Shown piece by piece: positions 1 through 11,108 of a DNA stretch of 64,000 nucleotides (position 1 is its first letter; every line of letters begins with the position of its first letter). The position numbers were made by a program, and so were the translations under genes. Under the pieces are notes generated by a model. That model ran no database searches. It was not told where the DNA came from and saw nothing but the letters and a program-made list of their open reading frames with translations. The stretch comes from Cololabis saira (taxonomy: Eukaryota > Chordata > Actinopteri > Beloniformes > Belonidae), in NCBI RefSeq assembly GCF_033807715.1, contig NC_084596.1, positions 40,875,958-40,939,957 of the forward strand. The letters run 5' to 3'.

Positions 1-225
1 GCAGGAGGGTTCACGCCTGCTTTCCCATGGAAACCCCAACGCGTTTATTCTCTTTCTAGGAATGTGTTGGTCCTCAGTGACAAATTCAATTGAATATGAA
101 ACATTTTGGCTTTTAAAAGTAAATGTAAATGCTAAATTGACTGCAGTTTTTTTTCCCAAAACTTTGGTTTACCAAAAGCTACCAAATTAAAATAAGGGGA
201 TATGTCTCTCTCTGTTGCATGCTAG

Positions 226-418
226 GACAGAGACAATACTGTTTCATGAGAAAACTGCAACCCTTTCCAAGGTGGAGGAGAAGGAAACAAGAGAAAGGAG
301 AAGACTGACTCCTCCACCGGAGAGCGAGATGAACAACCCAGATCTGTTTCCTGAACCTGGACCGCCACCTTCTCACATCCTGCACACGGCCCTCGGTATC
401 GAGGTATCGGTGGACTGA
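226..418 (+). CDS. Candidate coding exon, possibly terminal (unidentified gene)
   Basis: A pyrimidine-rich tract ending in TGCATGCTAG (about 203-225) makes a plausible splice acceptor. The reading frame after it stays open for 64 codons to a TGA at 416-418. If the acceptor is used, the exon starts at the third base of a codon. The encoded stretch is polar and looks disordered: a Lys/Glu/Arg-rich part (KVEEKETRERRR), then a Pro/Glu-rich part (LTPPPESE, PEPGPPPSH), ending in ALGIEVSVD. Codon use looks protein-like, and none of the repeats in the window overlaps it. I do not recognise the protein. The internal GTATCG near 395 could instead be a donor. No partner exon is visible downstream, so this would be a last exon, an alternative exon, or a chance open frame. 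Confidence 0.38.
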
Positions 419-633
419 GCTGGTCCTCTCTGCAAAACTTTAAAAGTCAAAAGTCCAGTAGCTTCTTTTGTCCTATTTATTAAAGTAAAACCCACTTGCA
501 TCAGGGAACGCTGCCGATAAGAACGTTGTCCATCTGAATGAAGAGTTTCTGCAGGACTGTAGTTGAGTGATGATCTTAAAATAAATATATACTAAAATGA
601 TATAATAATAAAATAATAATGAATACAATAATA

Positions 634-1652
634 ATTAAAGCTGCAAGCAGCAATGAACGGGCCCTAGCACTCACAGCCACCGCCCCCCATAAGCATATCA
701 GAAATGACACCACCCACGACTTCCTATGTCAAACCATTCAAAAGTTATAGCAGAAAATAGGGACAACCAATCAGAAGAAGGGGCGAGGCTAATTCAGGCC
801 AATGAAGCTCAAGGACTCCATACAGAATCTGATGACACCACCCACGACTCTCTATGTCAAACCATTCAAAAGTTATAGCAGGAAATAGGGACAACCAATC
901 AGAAGAAGGGGCGGGGCTAATTTTCACCAATTATGGTAAAGGAGAGAAAAGTAATGCGTGTAGTCGCAGGATGGAGACGCACATTTTGATGTATAACACA
1001 CCTGGGTGCACGTTACGGTTCGGGCCGTATTAATTCTCGAAGGAATGGCACATATTGCTCCAAAATTACGTGATTAATTCAGAATGTTCAAAATGGCCGA
1101 CTTCCTGTTCGGTTTCGGCAATGGCGCCAAGAGACTTTTCTTTAAGTTGCGAAATGATACAGGTGTGTACCGATTTTTGTTCATGTACGTCAAACCGTAT
1201 TATGGGGCTTGAGGCTCAAAGTTTTTTCTGTTTGAACCAATCAGATGAAGGGTGGGCACGCTTTTTGGCGTCTAGCGTCGCCACGGTAACGCTTTTGAAA
1301 GAGAAAAGTAATGCGTGGTGTCGGAGGATGGAGACGCACATTTTGATGTATAACACACCTGGGTGCACGTTACGGTTCGTGTAGCGATTTTCGTGCATGT
1401 ACGTCAAACCGTATTGTGGGGCTTGAGGCACAAAGTTTTCCGGGGGGCGCTGTTGAGCCATTTTGCCACGCCCATTAATGCAAACCATTAAATATCAAAT
1501 TTTTCGCCAGGCCTGACTTGCATGCAAAATTTGATGACTTTTTGGGCACGTTTAGGGGGGCAAAAAGGCCTTCCTTTCGTCAGAAGAAAGAAAAAAAAAA
1601 GTTCCTACAGATACAATAGGGCCTTCGCACTGAAGGTGCTCGGGCCCTAATA
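634..1652 (+). mobile_element. GGGCCC-ended dispersed repeat of about 1 kb, non-autonomous
   Basis: The left end carries AAAGCTGCAAGCAGC and then CGGGCCCTAGCAC; the right end carries GGTGCTCGGGCCCTAATAA, so the ends are partly inverted. The interior is built from duplications. A segment of about 100 bases containing CCCACGACT and CAATCAGAAGAAGG occurs at about 703 and 829. A second segment (GAGACGCACATTTTGATG) occurs at about 971 and 1331. The second segment also appears inverted at 28.35 and 29.38 kb. No protein is encoded. Confidence 0.7.
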
Positions 1653-2600
1653 AAAGCCAGTTTGATGAAGAAATATCATGATAATTGTTAAGTTAGGTGG
1701 GTTTTCTTTTTTTCTCTCTCTTGTTGTAGTTTTTTTTTTTTAAATTAAGTTTATTGGAAAGTGTTTTTTTAAATTGCGTAATTTGTAATTTTAAATATTT
1801 TTTCTATTATTACATTAATTGAAATTTGATTTCTTAGGAAAAAGGGACAGATAAAATAAGCTTAGTCTTCTTTCTGTTCCCTTTCATTCAAGGAAAAAGA
1901 TTTGTTGTAATTATATTGAACTGTTCTGTTTTTCTTCTAATGAATGAAATAAAGAATAAAATGGAAAATGGAAAATGGAAAATATAAAATGATTTTAATC
2001 CCATTCCATTTCCAATGACTGATCTGTAAAACAAGAAAAGCAGACAGACTCACAGACCATTCTACCGGAACGGACCGTGCACAAAAGTCTGCAAACCTGT
2101 GCAGGCAGGCAGCTTGATCAATTTATTGTGCTCACCAGCAGCCCGTCTCCAAGGTTCCCCATCGGTGCCCGTCTATGCCTCGCTAACCAATGCACAGCCA
2201 AAAAGAATCCTACCCCGTTGGAGTCTCAGGATCAGGACCAAGGGGGGCCGAGTGGCTGCTCCTCAATGTGCAGTGGTGAGTGCCACGCATCAACACATCA
2301 AACTAGAAACAGTTGTTATGATTATGATAAGGGACATATGTATTTATCACTGTACCGGTTGACTGGCGGAACCGTTATGAACAAACACATGTGAAGCACA
2401 AAAGACAACGGGGGCGGGTGTAGGGATGAATGTGACCATCCTTTGATTAGGCTCTGATTAGATGGTGCCTTACTAGGAGGAATAAAAAGGGTCTGATAGA
2501 GATTACTACATTTCTATGGTGCTCTTCTTGTCTTGTACCCCCTCATCCATCTACAAAAGACTACCAAAAAATGGCGCCTGCCCTGTCAGCAACTCACTAC
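1653..2600. other. Unassigned AT-rich spacer
   Basis: The first part is T-rich and ends with short AAAATGG repeats at about 1957-1985, like a degraded LINE tail. From 2040 on the composition is more even, with overlapping open frames of 87-105 codons that match no family I know. No convincing gene signal. Confidence 0.5.
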
Positions 2601-3742
2601 CTGGGGTCCGTTTCACAAAGCAGGTTTAGTGAAAACTCTGAGTCTGTTAACCCTGAAATGAGGGAAACTCTGAGTTTTCCGTTTCACAAAGGGAGGTAAC
2701 TCAAACCAGAGAAAGAGAGGTAACTCTAGCCTGTTTCACAAAGAGAGGTAACTTAAGCTCTCGGTCAGTTACCGTAGTAACAGACTCTCTGAACCTAACC
2801 TGGTCGGGACCAGGTTTTCTTCAATAAACCCTGAGTTTCTCTCTGTCTCCTCCCTCAGTGGCGTCAATTCAGCCAATGGGTCTTTACGCGATACACATCC
2901 GTTTTCTGCACCACGGACAGTAAGCGGCAGAGAGAGCAGAAAAAGCGTATCTAACAAACGCAATTTAACTCTTCACTTCACTTCACTTTATTCACTATGT
3001 CAGTGCAACAATATCACAGGGACATCCCAGTTTAACTTCAAACAGTTAAAGTCCAAATGCAAAAAGGAGAGGGAGGGGGCAGAAGAGAGAAAGAGAGACA
3101 GTAAAAAAAGTCAAATATTTCCCTTAAACAGATTTATAAGAGGGTAGGGTGATTTGATATCTTACTTATCTTACTTAGGGACGCTGGGACATCACATTTC
3201 AACATAATACTATACATACATAATACTATAAGACAGTGTGCTTAAATGTTAAATGAATACTGCATTCAAACGTACACATTGACTGCAGCAACTTTCTCCC
3301 ACGCCAATTTTGTTGCTGCAGCTGTTTTTTTTTTTTTTCCGAAATATGCTCTCATACTCGCCATACGCACGTATTAACACTTCTAACTCCAGTGGCGTGA
3401 AGTATGTGGATCTTCAGATGCAAACTAATGTTTCCTCAAAGGGATTTTGTAAATTGAAATGTTAAATAAAGTTTAAAAGAAAAAAAAGAAAAAGTAGGTG
3501 GATCTTTTGTTGTCGCCGGTTGCCATGGTGAATCGTCGATTCGGGGCTCAATTGATGCTGGCTTTTGATAGTTGTGACGCACGCGCGTAACTCCAAGTGA
3601 AACTACTTAGAGTTGAGTAAATTAACTCAAATCCGCTGTTCTGGAACCGAAAACTCAGAGTTTCCGATCTCAGAGTAGATCAACTAAGAGTTCAGGATTA
3701 GACTCAGTGTTTGTTGAACCTGCTTTGTGAAACGGACCCCTG
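2601..3742. mobile_element. Long terminal-inverted-repeat element (GGGGTCCGTTTCACAAAG)
   Basis: The left end GGGGTCCGTTTCACAAAGCA (2603 on) is matched inverted by CTTTGTGAAACGGACCCC at about 3723-3740. Subterminal blocks such as GAGGTAACTC and AACTCAGAGTT also recur in inverted or repeated form. There is no transposase, so the element is non-autonomous. It carries a nested minus-strand LINE tail. The TSD is unclear. Confidence 0.75.
2968..3480 (-). mobile_element. LINE 3'-end fragment nested in the inverted-repeat element
   Basis: Read on the minus strand, the segment ends in GGGATGTCCCTGTGATATTG, then GTGAATAAAGTGAAGTGAAG. This is the AATAAA-like motif plus short tandem tail (AAGTG)n typical of fish LINEs that end in simple repeats. 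The 5' limit is uncertain; no reverse-transcriptase frame is left. Confidence 0.5.
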
Positions 3743-4165
3743 GTGTTGCGTTGTGTGTGTTTTTAGTGTTTTTCTTTCTTTTTTGCTTATTTTTTTATCT
3801 GTAACTGAGTGGTTCAGTACAAGAGTAAAATGCCGGGATTAAAAGATTGCGCCTTCTGATTCTTCTTGTGGCTTTTTTTGTGGATGTAATTTGTTTCTTA
3901 GCTGTTTAACTTGCTGCTATACTTGTCCTGCATATTGCACTTTTAAATGGATTTGTATTCTTTTATGCATTTTTTTTTTTCTTTTATCTCCCTTTTTTGG
4001 GGGGTCATATTCTGGTTATTTTGCTGTTGTATTGATCCACTGCTGTCCCTAGGTGGAGACATTGTTAATGTGTATTGTTGATTGTCTTATATTGTATTGT
4101 TGTGGCCATGGTGGCAATGAAGTTTCCCCTTTGGGATTATTAAAGTTGAATCCAATCCAATCCAA
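3743..4165 (+). mobile_element. LINE 3' UTR and tandem tail
   Basis: The segment GAAGTTTCCCCTTTGGGAT, then TATTAAAGTTGAATCC and short AATCC repeats, is the usual end of fish L2/CR1-like LINEs. The upstream T-rich part (3760-4080) probably belongs to the same 3' UTR. No coding sequence remains. Confidence 0.5.
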
Positions 4166-4394
4166 ATCCAAATCCATCCATTATCTATACCCGCTATATC
4201 CTTTGCAGGGTTACGGTTAATTTAGAATCATCAATTAACCAACTACGCATGTTTTTGGACTGTGGGAGGAAGCCGGAGTAACCGGAGGAAAGCCATGCAA
4301 ACTCCACACAGAAAGACCCCCAGGGCCTGGGAGTTGAACCTGGGACTTCTTGCTGTGAAGCAACAGTACTAACCACTAATCTACCGCGCTGCCC
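4166..4394 (-). mobile_element. tRNA-derived SINE
   Basis: The minus-strand head GGGCAGCGCGGTAGATTAG is followed by an A-box-like TTAGTGGTTAG (4369-4379) and a B-box GGTTCAACTCC (4330-4340). The body has the conserved TTTCTGTGTGGAGTTTGCATG and TTCCTCCCACAGTCC blocks. It sits directly against a LINE tail, so the two may have inserted close together. It is a retroposon, not a working tRNA gene. Confidence 0.8.
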
Positions 4395-4980
4395 TTGTTG
4401 ACCCTTCAATCCAGTCCAATTCAATTATGTTATATTACATCGTGCCAATTCACAACAAAGTAATTTCAATGCAATTTACGCAGTAAGTGAAGTTTGAAAA
4501 GTTGAAAAGGTCCAATAAATACAATCCAATCCAATTCAATTAAAATCAGTTTCTTATAATCCACTTAAAGCGCTTTAAAGCCAGAAGACACAGTCTCCCG
4601 TCCACACACATGTCCGGACAGCAAACGCTCAGGGAACGTCCAGGATAGAGTTTCATTGCATTTCACTAAAATGGAGCGTGGCATCCACACCGTCTACACC
4701 TGGACCCAGATTCAGCACCTGAAACATCAGCACTGATTCCCTTCATGGTGCGTTCTTCTTGAACACTTGGTTCACACTTGGCTCATGTGACACGCAGATG
4801 TTCCTCCTCCTAAGTGAGAACAGCTACATGGACCAAGCCCCGATGACTTTGTTGTGCTTGGTATCAGCTGCTCTGCAGACAAGTCTTATTTATTAACAAG
4901 ATCAATGTGCATGTGGTTCTGATTATTGTTACACTGGTTTAACTTCAGAACAATGTCCAGCAGAGTTTTCGTTGGCGTGC
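4395..4980. other. Spacer, no gene seen
   Basis: Ordinary mixed-composition DNA with a few CCAAT-rich short repeats at 4490-4540. No splice-flanked open frame, RNA gene or mobile-element end was recognised. Confidence 0.5.
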
Positions 4981-5512
4981 TACGGAAGAGTATTAGGGCC
5001 AAGCAGGAGAAAAGATATTTGAGGGGGGAAGATTTTTTTTTATATTTGCACTTCGAGAAAAAAATCGAAATATCGAGAAAAAAGTCTACATGTCGAGATT
5101 AATGTTGAAATACAATTTCATGAATAAAGTCAAAATTTCGTGAATAAAGTCGAAATTTCGCCTTTTTTCTCAACATTTCAACTTTATTCACGAAATTGTA
5201 CTTCAAGATTATCCTCGACATATCGACTTTTTTCTCGATATTTCGACTTTTTTCCTCGACATTTCGACTTTTTTCTCAACATTTCGACTTTTTGCTTGAA
5301 GTGTATAATGAAAAAAAAATCTTCCTTATTGTCAAAAAATATTTGAGAAGGGAAGATTTTTTTTTATTGTGCACTTCGAGAAAAAAATCGAAATGTCGAG
5401 AAAAAAGTTGAAATGTCGAGATTTATGTTGAAATAAAATTTGGTGAATAAAGTGGAAATGTCTCCTCCATCAAATCCAGTTAGAGCGACTGACAGCTCTG
5501 CAGCAGCAGCCA

Positions 5513-5549
<37 letters not shown>

Positions 5550-5825
5550 TACATCCCTGGAGTGTAACGTTAAGGCTACGTTTCTGAAGTTATGCAACTG
5601 CATATGTGTGATATGTGTTTAAAATCAACATCGTCATCAAATTTTGACTTTTTTCTCAACATTTTGATTTTTTTCTCGAAATTGTACTTCAACATTAATC
5701 TCGACATTTCACCTTTTTTCTTGACATTTCAACTTTTTTCTCAAAGTGCATAATGAAATATAAATCTTCCTCCTCTAAAATATTATTTTTATTTCTCTCC
5801 TGCCTGGCCCTAATACTCTTCCGTA
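4981..5825. mobile_element. Foldback MITE, TCGAAAT family, full-length copy
   Basis: The ends are TACGGAAGAGTATTAGGGCC (left) and GGCCCTAATACTCTTCCGTA (right), inverted, with TA as the probable duplicated target. The interior is almost wholly made of AGTCGAAATnTCGAGAAAAA-type units in one direction followed by the same units inverted (about 5040-5300, again 5360-5450 and 5640-5760), so the element can fold on itself. A (AACT) microsatellite and a short unrelated segment interrupt the middle. No protein is encoded. Related copies lie at 8588, 33765, 57346 and 58905. Confidence 0.85.
5513..5549. repeat. (AACT)n microsatellite
   Basis: About nine perfect AACT units in the centre of the foldback MITE. 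Confidence 0.95.
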
Positions 5826-6132
5826 GGCATGCAGTTGGGATGTGTTTTTGAGGTGCTGAAACTCCAGTACGGGTGCAGATCGGTTGTCTAGTGTGGACGT
5901 AGCGTTAAACTGACAGTCACCTCTCTTACAGGTCATTTCATGCTTCTGCAGTTGGATCTTCTCCTGTAGTTCCTGCCGAACATACTGTAGCAGCAGAGCT
6001 AACTGAGAAGCTGGCTCCCCAGGCTGAGTGACGGTCCGTAACAAGGCCAGTCCGGCTGAGCTTCTTCTCTCCAACCCCTGTGCTGGTGAACTTGGTCGGA
6101 TTAGTTCTGCAGCGTCTCCAGCTTCTCACTTT
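5826..6132. other. Spacer, no gene seen
   Basis: A minus-strand open frame of 99 codons partly overlaps this stretch, but it starts inside the neighbouring MITE and resembles no known protein. Nothing else is supported. Confidence 0.45.
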
Positions 6133-7452
6133 TGGCGCTTTTCCACTAGTTCCTACTCAACCTGACTCGCCTCGCCTCGGTTTTGTTCTTTTCCACTAGG
6201 GGTCTAACGTGACGAGCAGATACTTTTCTGTAACTATTCTGCCGAGGTTCTAAGCTGCTGAGTCGGCTGTATCTGACGTCATCACACTACAGGACACCGA
6301 TTGGTCGGGGGGTTGGAGTCAGACGTCTGAGTCAGGAGGAGGAAATCAGAGAAAGAGACTCTGACGGATTCTTGTTCATTTTATTCCACCAGCAATGGCA
6401 GCAGAAGTCTGTTTCATGATCCAACTCTGAGGTGCAGATGTTCATAAACCTGGTGCTGAGGAGAGAATTAAAAAGGGATCTAGACGGAGATAAGGAACGA
6501 CCAGATCTACCAGGAGCTCTGTCTCTTCATAGCTGCTCACGGCTCCAGCTGACTTTTCAGCAGCGCCGAGACAAGCAAACAAAAAAAAAAGAGTCTCCGC
6601 TTGAAGTTTATCTCACTCACACATGCAAACAGGTATGAGCCATCTGCTCCCCTTTTCATTAAATATTCATTATTATCCGTCAATAAAATTTACATTTTTC
6701 AAACATGTTTATTTATGTTCAAATTTAAAAATTATATACAAGATCTTCCTTCTTCTTTTCATAATTTCTTTTCTCTTTTCTGTTAATTCCGATATTCATT
6801 CTTATGCCACAAGGCACAAAGATGATTTTAATTTACCGTTTTGTAGAACTGTTAAACATCAATCTTTCATCACTTTCAGAGGCCCCCACTTGTGGAATTC
6901 ACTCAATAAATCTCTTAAATCATCACCATCCTTGCCAATATTCAAAAAACATTTAAAGAACTTTCTTATTGTTTCATCTTTGTAATGTTTATTAATTAAT
7001 CTGAGTTACATTTTCTTTGTGTCTTTTGTTTTTTTTTACTCCCCCTTGTGTAGCTTTTGTTTTGTTTTTTATTCATATATGGAAAGGATTCTATATAAGC
7101 CACCATGGCTTCTTCCTTTCCTTGCATGTTATTTCATAGTTTTTTTCTTTTTTTTGTTCAATTTGTCTTATATTGCTAAATAAATAAACTAAAAAACTAA
7201 AACTCTCATTTTTTTACTTTATATCGAACACAAGCCACAGATCCAGCAGCACATCTATCATCTCCTCCAGGTTCTACATCTTTAGTGTTGTTGTCTTCTT
7301 CGTTTAGATCACACAATCAAATACGTCACATCAGCTTCACTGCAACCTCCTACTTCTGCTCCAGGTGCTGAATTGTTATGGAAAAGAAACCAGGCTGAGT
7401 TGAGCAGAGCTGAGATGAGTAGAACCGAGTAGGTACTAGTGTAAAAGCTCCA
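6133..7452. mobile_element. GGCGC-ended MITE, copy 1, split by a LINE fragment
   Basis: The left end TGGCGCTTTTCCACTAGTTC and the right end TAGTGTAAAAGCTCCA are imperfect inverted repeats. Inward of the ends, ACTCGCCTCGCCTCGG pairs with GAGTTGAGC-type blocks. The sequence is collinear with the copy at 25234-25965 except for an inserted LINE piece (about 6616-7202). No transposase is present. The family resembles PIF/Harbinger or hAT MITEs; the superfamily is not certain. Confidence 0.8.
6616..7202 (+). pseudogene. LINE ORF2 C-terminus and 3' UTR (L2/CR1-like)
   Basis: The plus frame reads IHSYATRHKDDFNLPFCRT, then FRGPHLWNSLNKSLKSS and FKKHLKNFL, ending near 6985. This is the conserved C-terminal tail of fish L2/CR1-like reverse-transcriptase polyproteins, which here has lost all upstream domains. 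The 3' UTR ends in CTAAATAAATAAACTAAAAAAC, an A-rich tandem tail. Comparison with the uninterrupted MITE at about 25715-25725 places the insertion at a CTCACTC site, with ACTC possibly duplicated. The element is heavily 5'-truncated, as is usual for LINEs. Confidence 0.8.
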
Positions 7453-8587
7453 TTAGACTCCTCCACCGTCCCTCTCTAGGTTGGGATTCTGACAGCAGTT
7501 TGATTCTCACTGTCCCTGTAATGCGCCGATTGATTTCACCCTCCGTGGGGAGTCTTCTCACATCTGTTCCACCTTTCCCCACCTCTGTCTCACACAGCGC
7601 TCACTTTGCTCCTGTTACACCCCCTCCCAAGGTGGGACGGGGTGTTCAGCCTCCGAAAACATTTCAGACCCGCAGCGGAGTGGAATAAATGTGAGCCATA
7701 TGAAGAAAAAACCATGCATTACTCTAGACTTTACATGAGGTCCCTCTAATGTGCTGATATTCGTTGCTTAAATGAATATGATTCTCCGGTTCATCGTTTC
7801 CTTTGCAGTTGCAGTTCATGGGATTAATTACGCCACAAACGGCACAGAAGCCGAGGAATAATGAGCAGCCGATTCACAGGCCCACATACGCTGCACTGTG
7901 TATCAAAGCAAAGAAAATCAATCTGTTCGGCTGCAGTCAAGACTCGAGAAAAATACCACACACAGAAAAGTGCATTCCCAATACTGAAGCTTTCCTTGAT
8001 TTCGGTCTTGATTTGAAGATTTCTTTTTTTTTTTTTTTCCTTTTTCACAGATACAGCAGAGATGATCAGCATGCAGAGGAAAATCAAAGTGTGCCATTAG
8101 AGGTGGATGATTTTCTTTTCGGAGCTGTGGTTTTTAAGGCACAGGCTGAAACTCCACACACCAACCATAAGCAGGTATCAGAAGAATGTATATAATAGGG
8201 ATGTTTCCATAGCTACCCACAAGACGGGTTCTCAAATGAAAATGGGATTATTTGGATGACATTGACGGTGTCGGTTGTCATGGTTCCTCCCCGGGCCTCT
8301 GCGTCAGGTCCAGCGTCCTGGGCTGGCGACCTCTCTCACCTCCCCCGGGGAGACTCAGGTGAGAAAAACAAGCAAGCGGGACCGGTAATGTTTGCTCCCC
8401 TCAGCAAGGTTGCGTTTGCCGGAGTCGTCTGCTCTCATTTTCTAAATACCGAGCTGAGCTACTGTTTCCCCAAATGCACCCAGCAGAGGGATTATGGCTC
8501 CAAATACAGGTTTACTGTCTAATTATGTCATTATAACCTCAGTTATGAGGAAGACGACGTTTCAGAGTGAGATGACGAGGAAATAAA
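7453..8587. other. Spacer, no gene recognised
   Basis: Mixed unique-looking sequence. Several short open frames occur, the longest 130 codons at 7803-8195. They contain a poly-Phe run coded by a T tract and no known domain. No repeat ends or RNA genes were recognised. Confidence 0.45.
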
Positions 8588-9094
8588 TAGACTAGAATTA
8601 GGGTAAGGCAGGAGAAAAATAAAAAATAATATTTTAGAGGAGGAAGATTCTTTTTTCATTATGCACTTCGAGAAAAAAGTGGAAATTTAGAGAAACAAGT
8701 CGATATGTCAAGATTAATGTTGAAGTACAATTTAGAGAAAAAAGTCGAAATGTTGAGAAAAAAGGCGAAATTTTGACTTTATTCTTTAAATTGTATTTCA
8801 ACATTAATCTCAACATTTCAACTTTTTTCTCGACATTTCCACTTTATTCACCTAATTGTATTTGTATTTCACGAAATTTCGACTTTATTCACGAAATTGT
8901 ATTTCAACATTAATCTCGACATTTCAACTTTTTTCTCGACATTTCGACTTTCTTCTCAAAATTGTATTTCAACATTATTCTCGACATTTCAACATTTTTT
9001 CTCAACATTTCAACTCTTTTCTCGAAGTGCACAATAAAAAAAAATTTTCCCCTCTCAAATATTTTCTCCTGCATGGCCCTAATACTCTTCCGTA
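8588..9094. mobile_element. Foldback MITE, TCGAAAT family, copy 2
   Basis: The right end is GGCCCTAATACTCTTCCGTA. The left end is degraded (TAGGGTAAGGCAGGAGAAAA). Between them, AAAAAGTCGAAATG-type units face CATTTCGACTTTTTTCTCG-type units, giving the same self-complementary structure as the 4981 copy but without its central unique block. Confidence 0.85.
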
Positions 9095-9523
9095 ACATGT
9101 TAGATGTTATGACATGATGATTTTTTTAAGGAAGGTATATTTTGACGATAAACTACCAAAAACACAACCCTGTCCCTTTGGCGGCCGATGAGGACGAAGA
9201 CAATGAGGATGAAGACAAGTCTGGATCCAGTGCTATTCCCCTTTGCAGCAATTTGGGGACAGGTCCTGAAAATAATGGTCAAGTACGTCCTGTCAATGAG
9301 ATTATTTTACTGCCCCCAGTGGAGTAGTTTGCACTTGAATCATAGATATTCTTGCCTCTGACTGAATATCCCAGTCTCCAGTGAGAATGAACAGACGGGA
9401 GGCATCAGCAACCGGATGTTTAATACTTTTATAGCTCAAAAACACGACGAAGCAAGCAAAATACCAAACCACACAACCTGGACCAAATGGTACAAAGAAC
9501 GAGGACAGAGAATGGAGAAAATG
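9095..9523. other. Spacer, no gene seen
   Basis: Holds an acidic short open frame (repeated GAGGATGAAGAC-like codons, 9180-9220) that is too short to support. Possibly the degraded 5' flank of the ISL2EU-like element that follows. Confidence 0.4.
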
Positions 9524-10040
9524 GTTAACCAAGAACCAGTGGTCCATGGACATTAATATTTGGTACAGTTACCAAGAACCAGTGGTCCATGGACATTAAT
9601 ATTTGGTACAGTTACCAAGAACCAGTGGTCCATGGACATTAATATTTGGTACAGTTACCAAGAACCAGTGGTCCATGGACATTAATATTTGGTACAGTTA
9701 CCAAGAACCAGTGGTCCATGGACATTAATATTTGGTACAGTTACCAAGAACCAGTGGTCCATGGACATTAATATTTGGTACAGTTACCCCAAGAACCAGT
9801 GGTCCATGGTCATTAATATTTGGTACAGTTACCAAGAACCAGTGGTCCATGGACATTAATATTTGGTACAGTTACCAAGAACCAGTGGTCCATGGACATT
9901 AATATTTGGTACAGTTACCAAGAACCAGTGGTCCATGGACATTAATATTTGGTACAGTTACCAAGAACCAGTGGTCCATGGACATTAATATTTGGTACAG
10001 TTACCAAGAACCAGTGGTCCATGGTCATTAATATTTGGCC
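9524..10040. repeat. 43-bp minisatellite, 12 units
   Basis: Twelve nearly identical 43-bp units (core AGAACCAGTGGTCCATGGAC). Most differ only by an extra CC in the TACC run or by GGTCAT for GGACAT. The unit derives from the 5' coding part of the ISL2EU-like element, as seen at 31827-31955. There are no spacers, so it is not a CRISPR array. Confidence 0.97.
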
Positions 10041-10329
10041 ACGAATCCAGTTTCCTGATATTTATATGTACTTAATTTCTACACTGGGGAAATACACGAA
10101 GCAAAGCTTGAAGGCTTACAAAAGTCTTGACGCTTGGTCCGACTTCAAGGCAGGATTTGTTGTAGAAATTAAAGTGATGAGGACACTGAACTTTATGATT
10201 TAACCGTTTAACGTTAGCTACCCAAAAATCCAACATTACCTGATACAAAATGGGAACCACAAATCCACGTTTCGGTGCCTGGAATCCAGTTGTTTCTGTG
10301 AATTGCAACGATTCATTTGTCTCTCTTAA

Positions 10330-11108
10330 AGGTATTGTGACATCATTTTTAACATGCTTTTAACACTATTAAAAGTCTTGGCCAACATCCCTCAAATGTG
10401 TCTAAAAGAGTGTAACAAGAAAAACTTCACTCTAGTACTCTTTTCCTGGCTTTTTATTACAGTGTTTTTTTGCGCCGTGAAAAATGCTTCCTTTCCCCCC
10501 TTTCCTGTCAATCATTGCTCCGCTCCTCCTCCAAACCTCCTCCTCCTCCGGGAGCGACAGGCGAAGCATGCACGGAAAAGCAGGAGGGCGAACTACAGCA
10601 AACAATCATAAAAATAAAGGCATGCAAGCAGCACTGTCCCCTTATCTTAAGTCCAGTCACTGGCCGCGGGTCTTCTTAGCAGTTTTCCTCCGGTGATTAG
10701 AACAAAAGAGGCTCTAACAGCTCCGTGTTAAGCCTCATTTATGGTTCCGCGTTAAATCGACGCAGAGCCTACGCCGTAGGTTTCAGCGTATGGTGCGCGT
10801 CGCCGCGTAACCCTACGCCGTAGGCTCTGCGTCGGTGTAACGCGGAACCATAAATCAGCCTTTATGGTGCGCTGGAGAGGAGAGGAGGCAGGGAGCTGGG
10901 TGGAGGGGGCGGTGATTTAGCGGATCGTTACGTAACGATCCGCCAGCAAACCAGGTGCGCCGTTTTTGCACAGTTATGCGGAAAATCCCAGAAAGCACAC
11001 AATACACTGAATGTTAAAAGTTCGTTGTTTTTTGGGTGTAATTGATGTCAAGACACCCAACAAAACACAAAAAATCAAGAAAAATGTGTTTTTCATGTCA
11101 CAATACCT
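10330..11108. mobile_element. TTAA-flanked MITE (piggyBac-like) inside ISL2EU-like copy 1
   Basis: The ends AAGGTATTGTGACAT (left) and ATGTCACAATACCTT (right) are inverted and each is flanked by TTAA (10326-10329, 11109-11112). The sister transposons at about 32555 and 47937 read CTCTCTTAAGCTTATTTTTC without the insert, which gives a direct empty site. TTAA targets are diagnostic of piggyBac-type transposition. It is non-autonomous. It holds a nested palindromic MITE and a perfect 24-bp palindrome at 10920-10943. Confidence 0.92.
10729..10864. mobile_element. Palindromic MITE, ATGGTTCCGCG family, copy A
   Basis: The arms ATTTATGGTTCCGCGTTA and TAACGCGGAACCATAAAT enclose two more inverted blocks, ACGCAGAGCCTACGCCGTAG and its complement, so nearly the whole element forms one hairpin. 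It is CpG-rich and has no coding capacity. It is nested in the TTAA MITE. Confidence 0.92.

Noticed and set aside
4320..4394. Minus-strand tRNA gene
   Set aside because: Same reason: a tRNA-like head joined to a common SINE body.
9524..10040. CRISPR-like array of regular 43-bp repeats
   Set aside because: The units abut without spacers and derive from transposon coding sequence; the genome is vertebrate.
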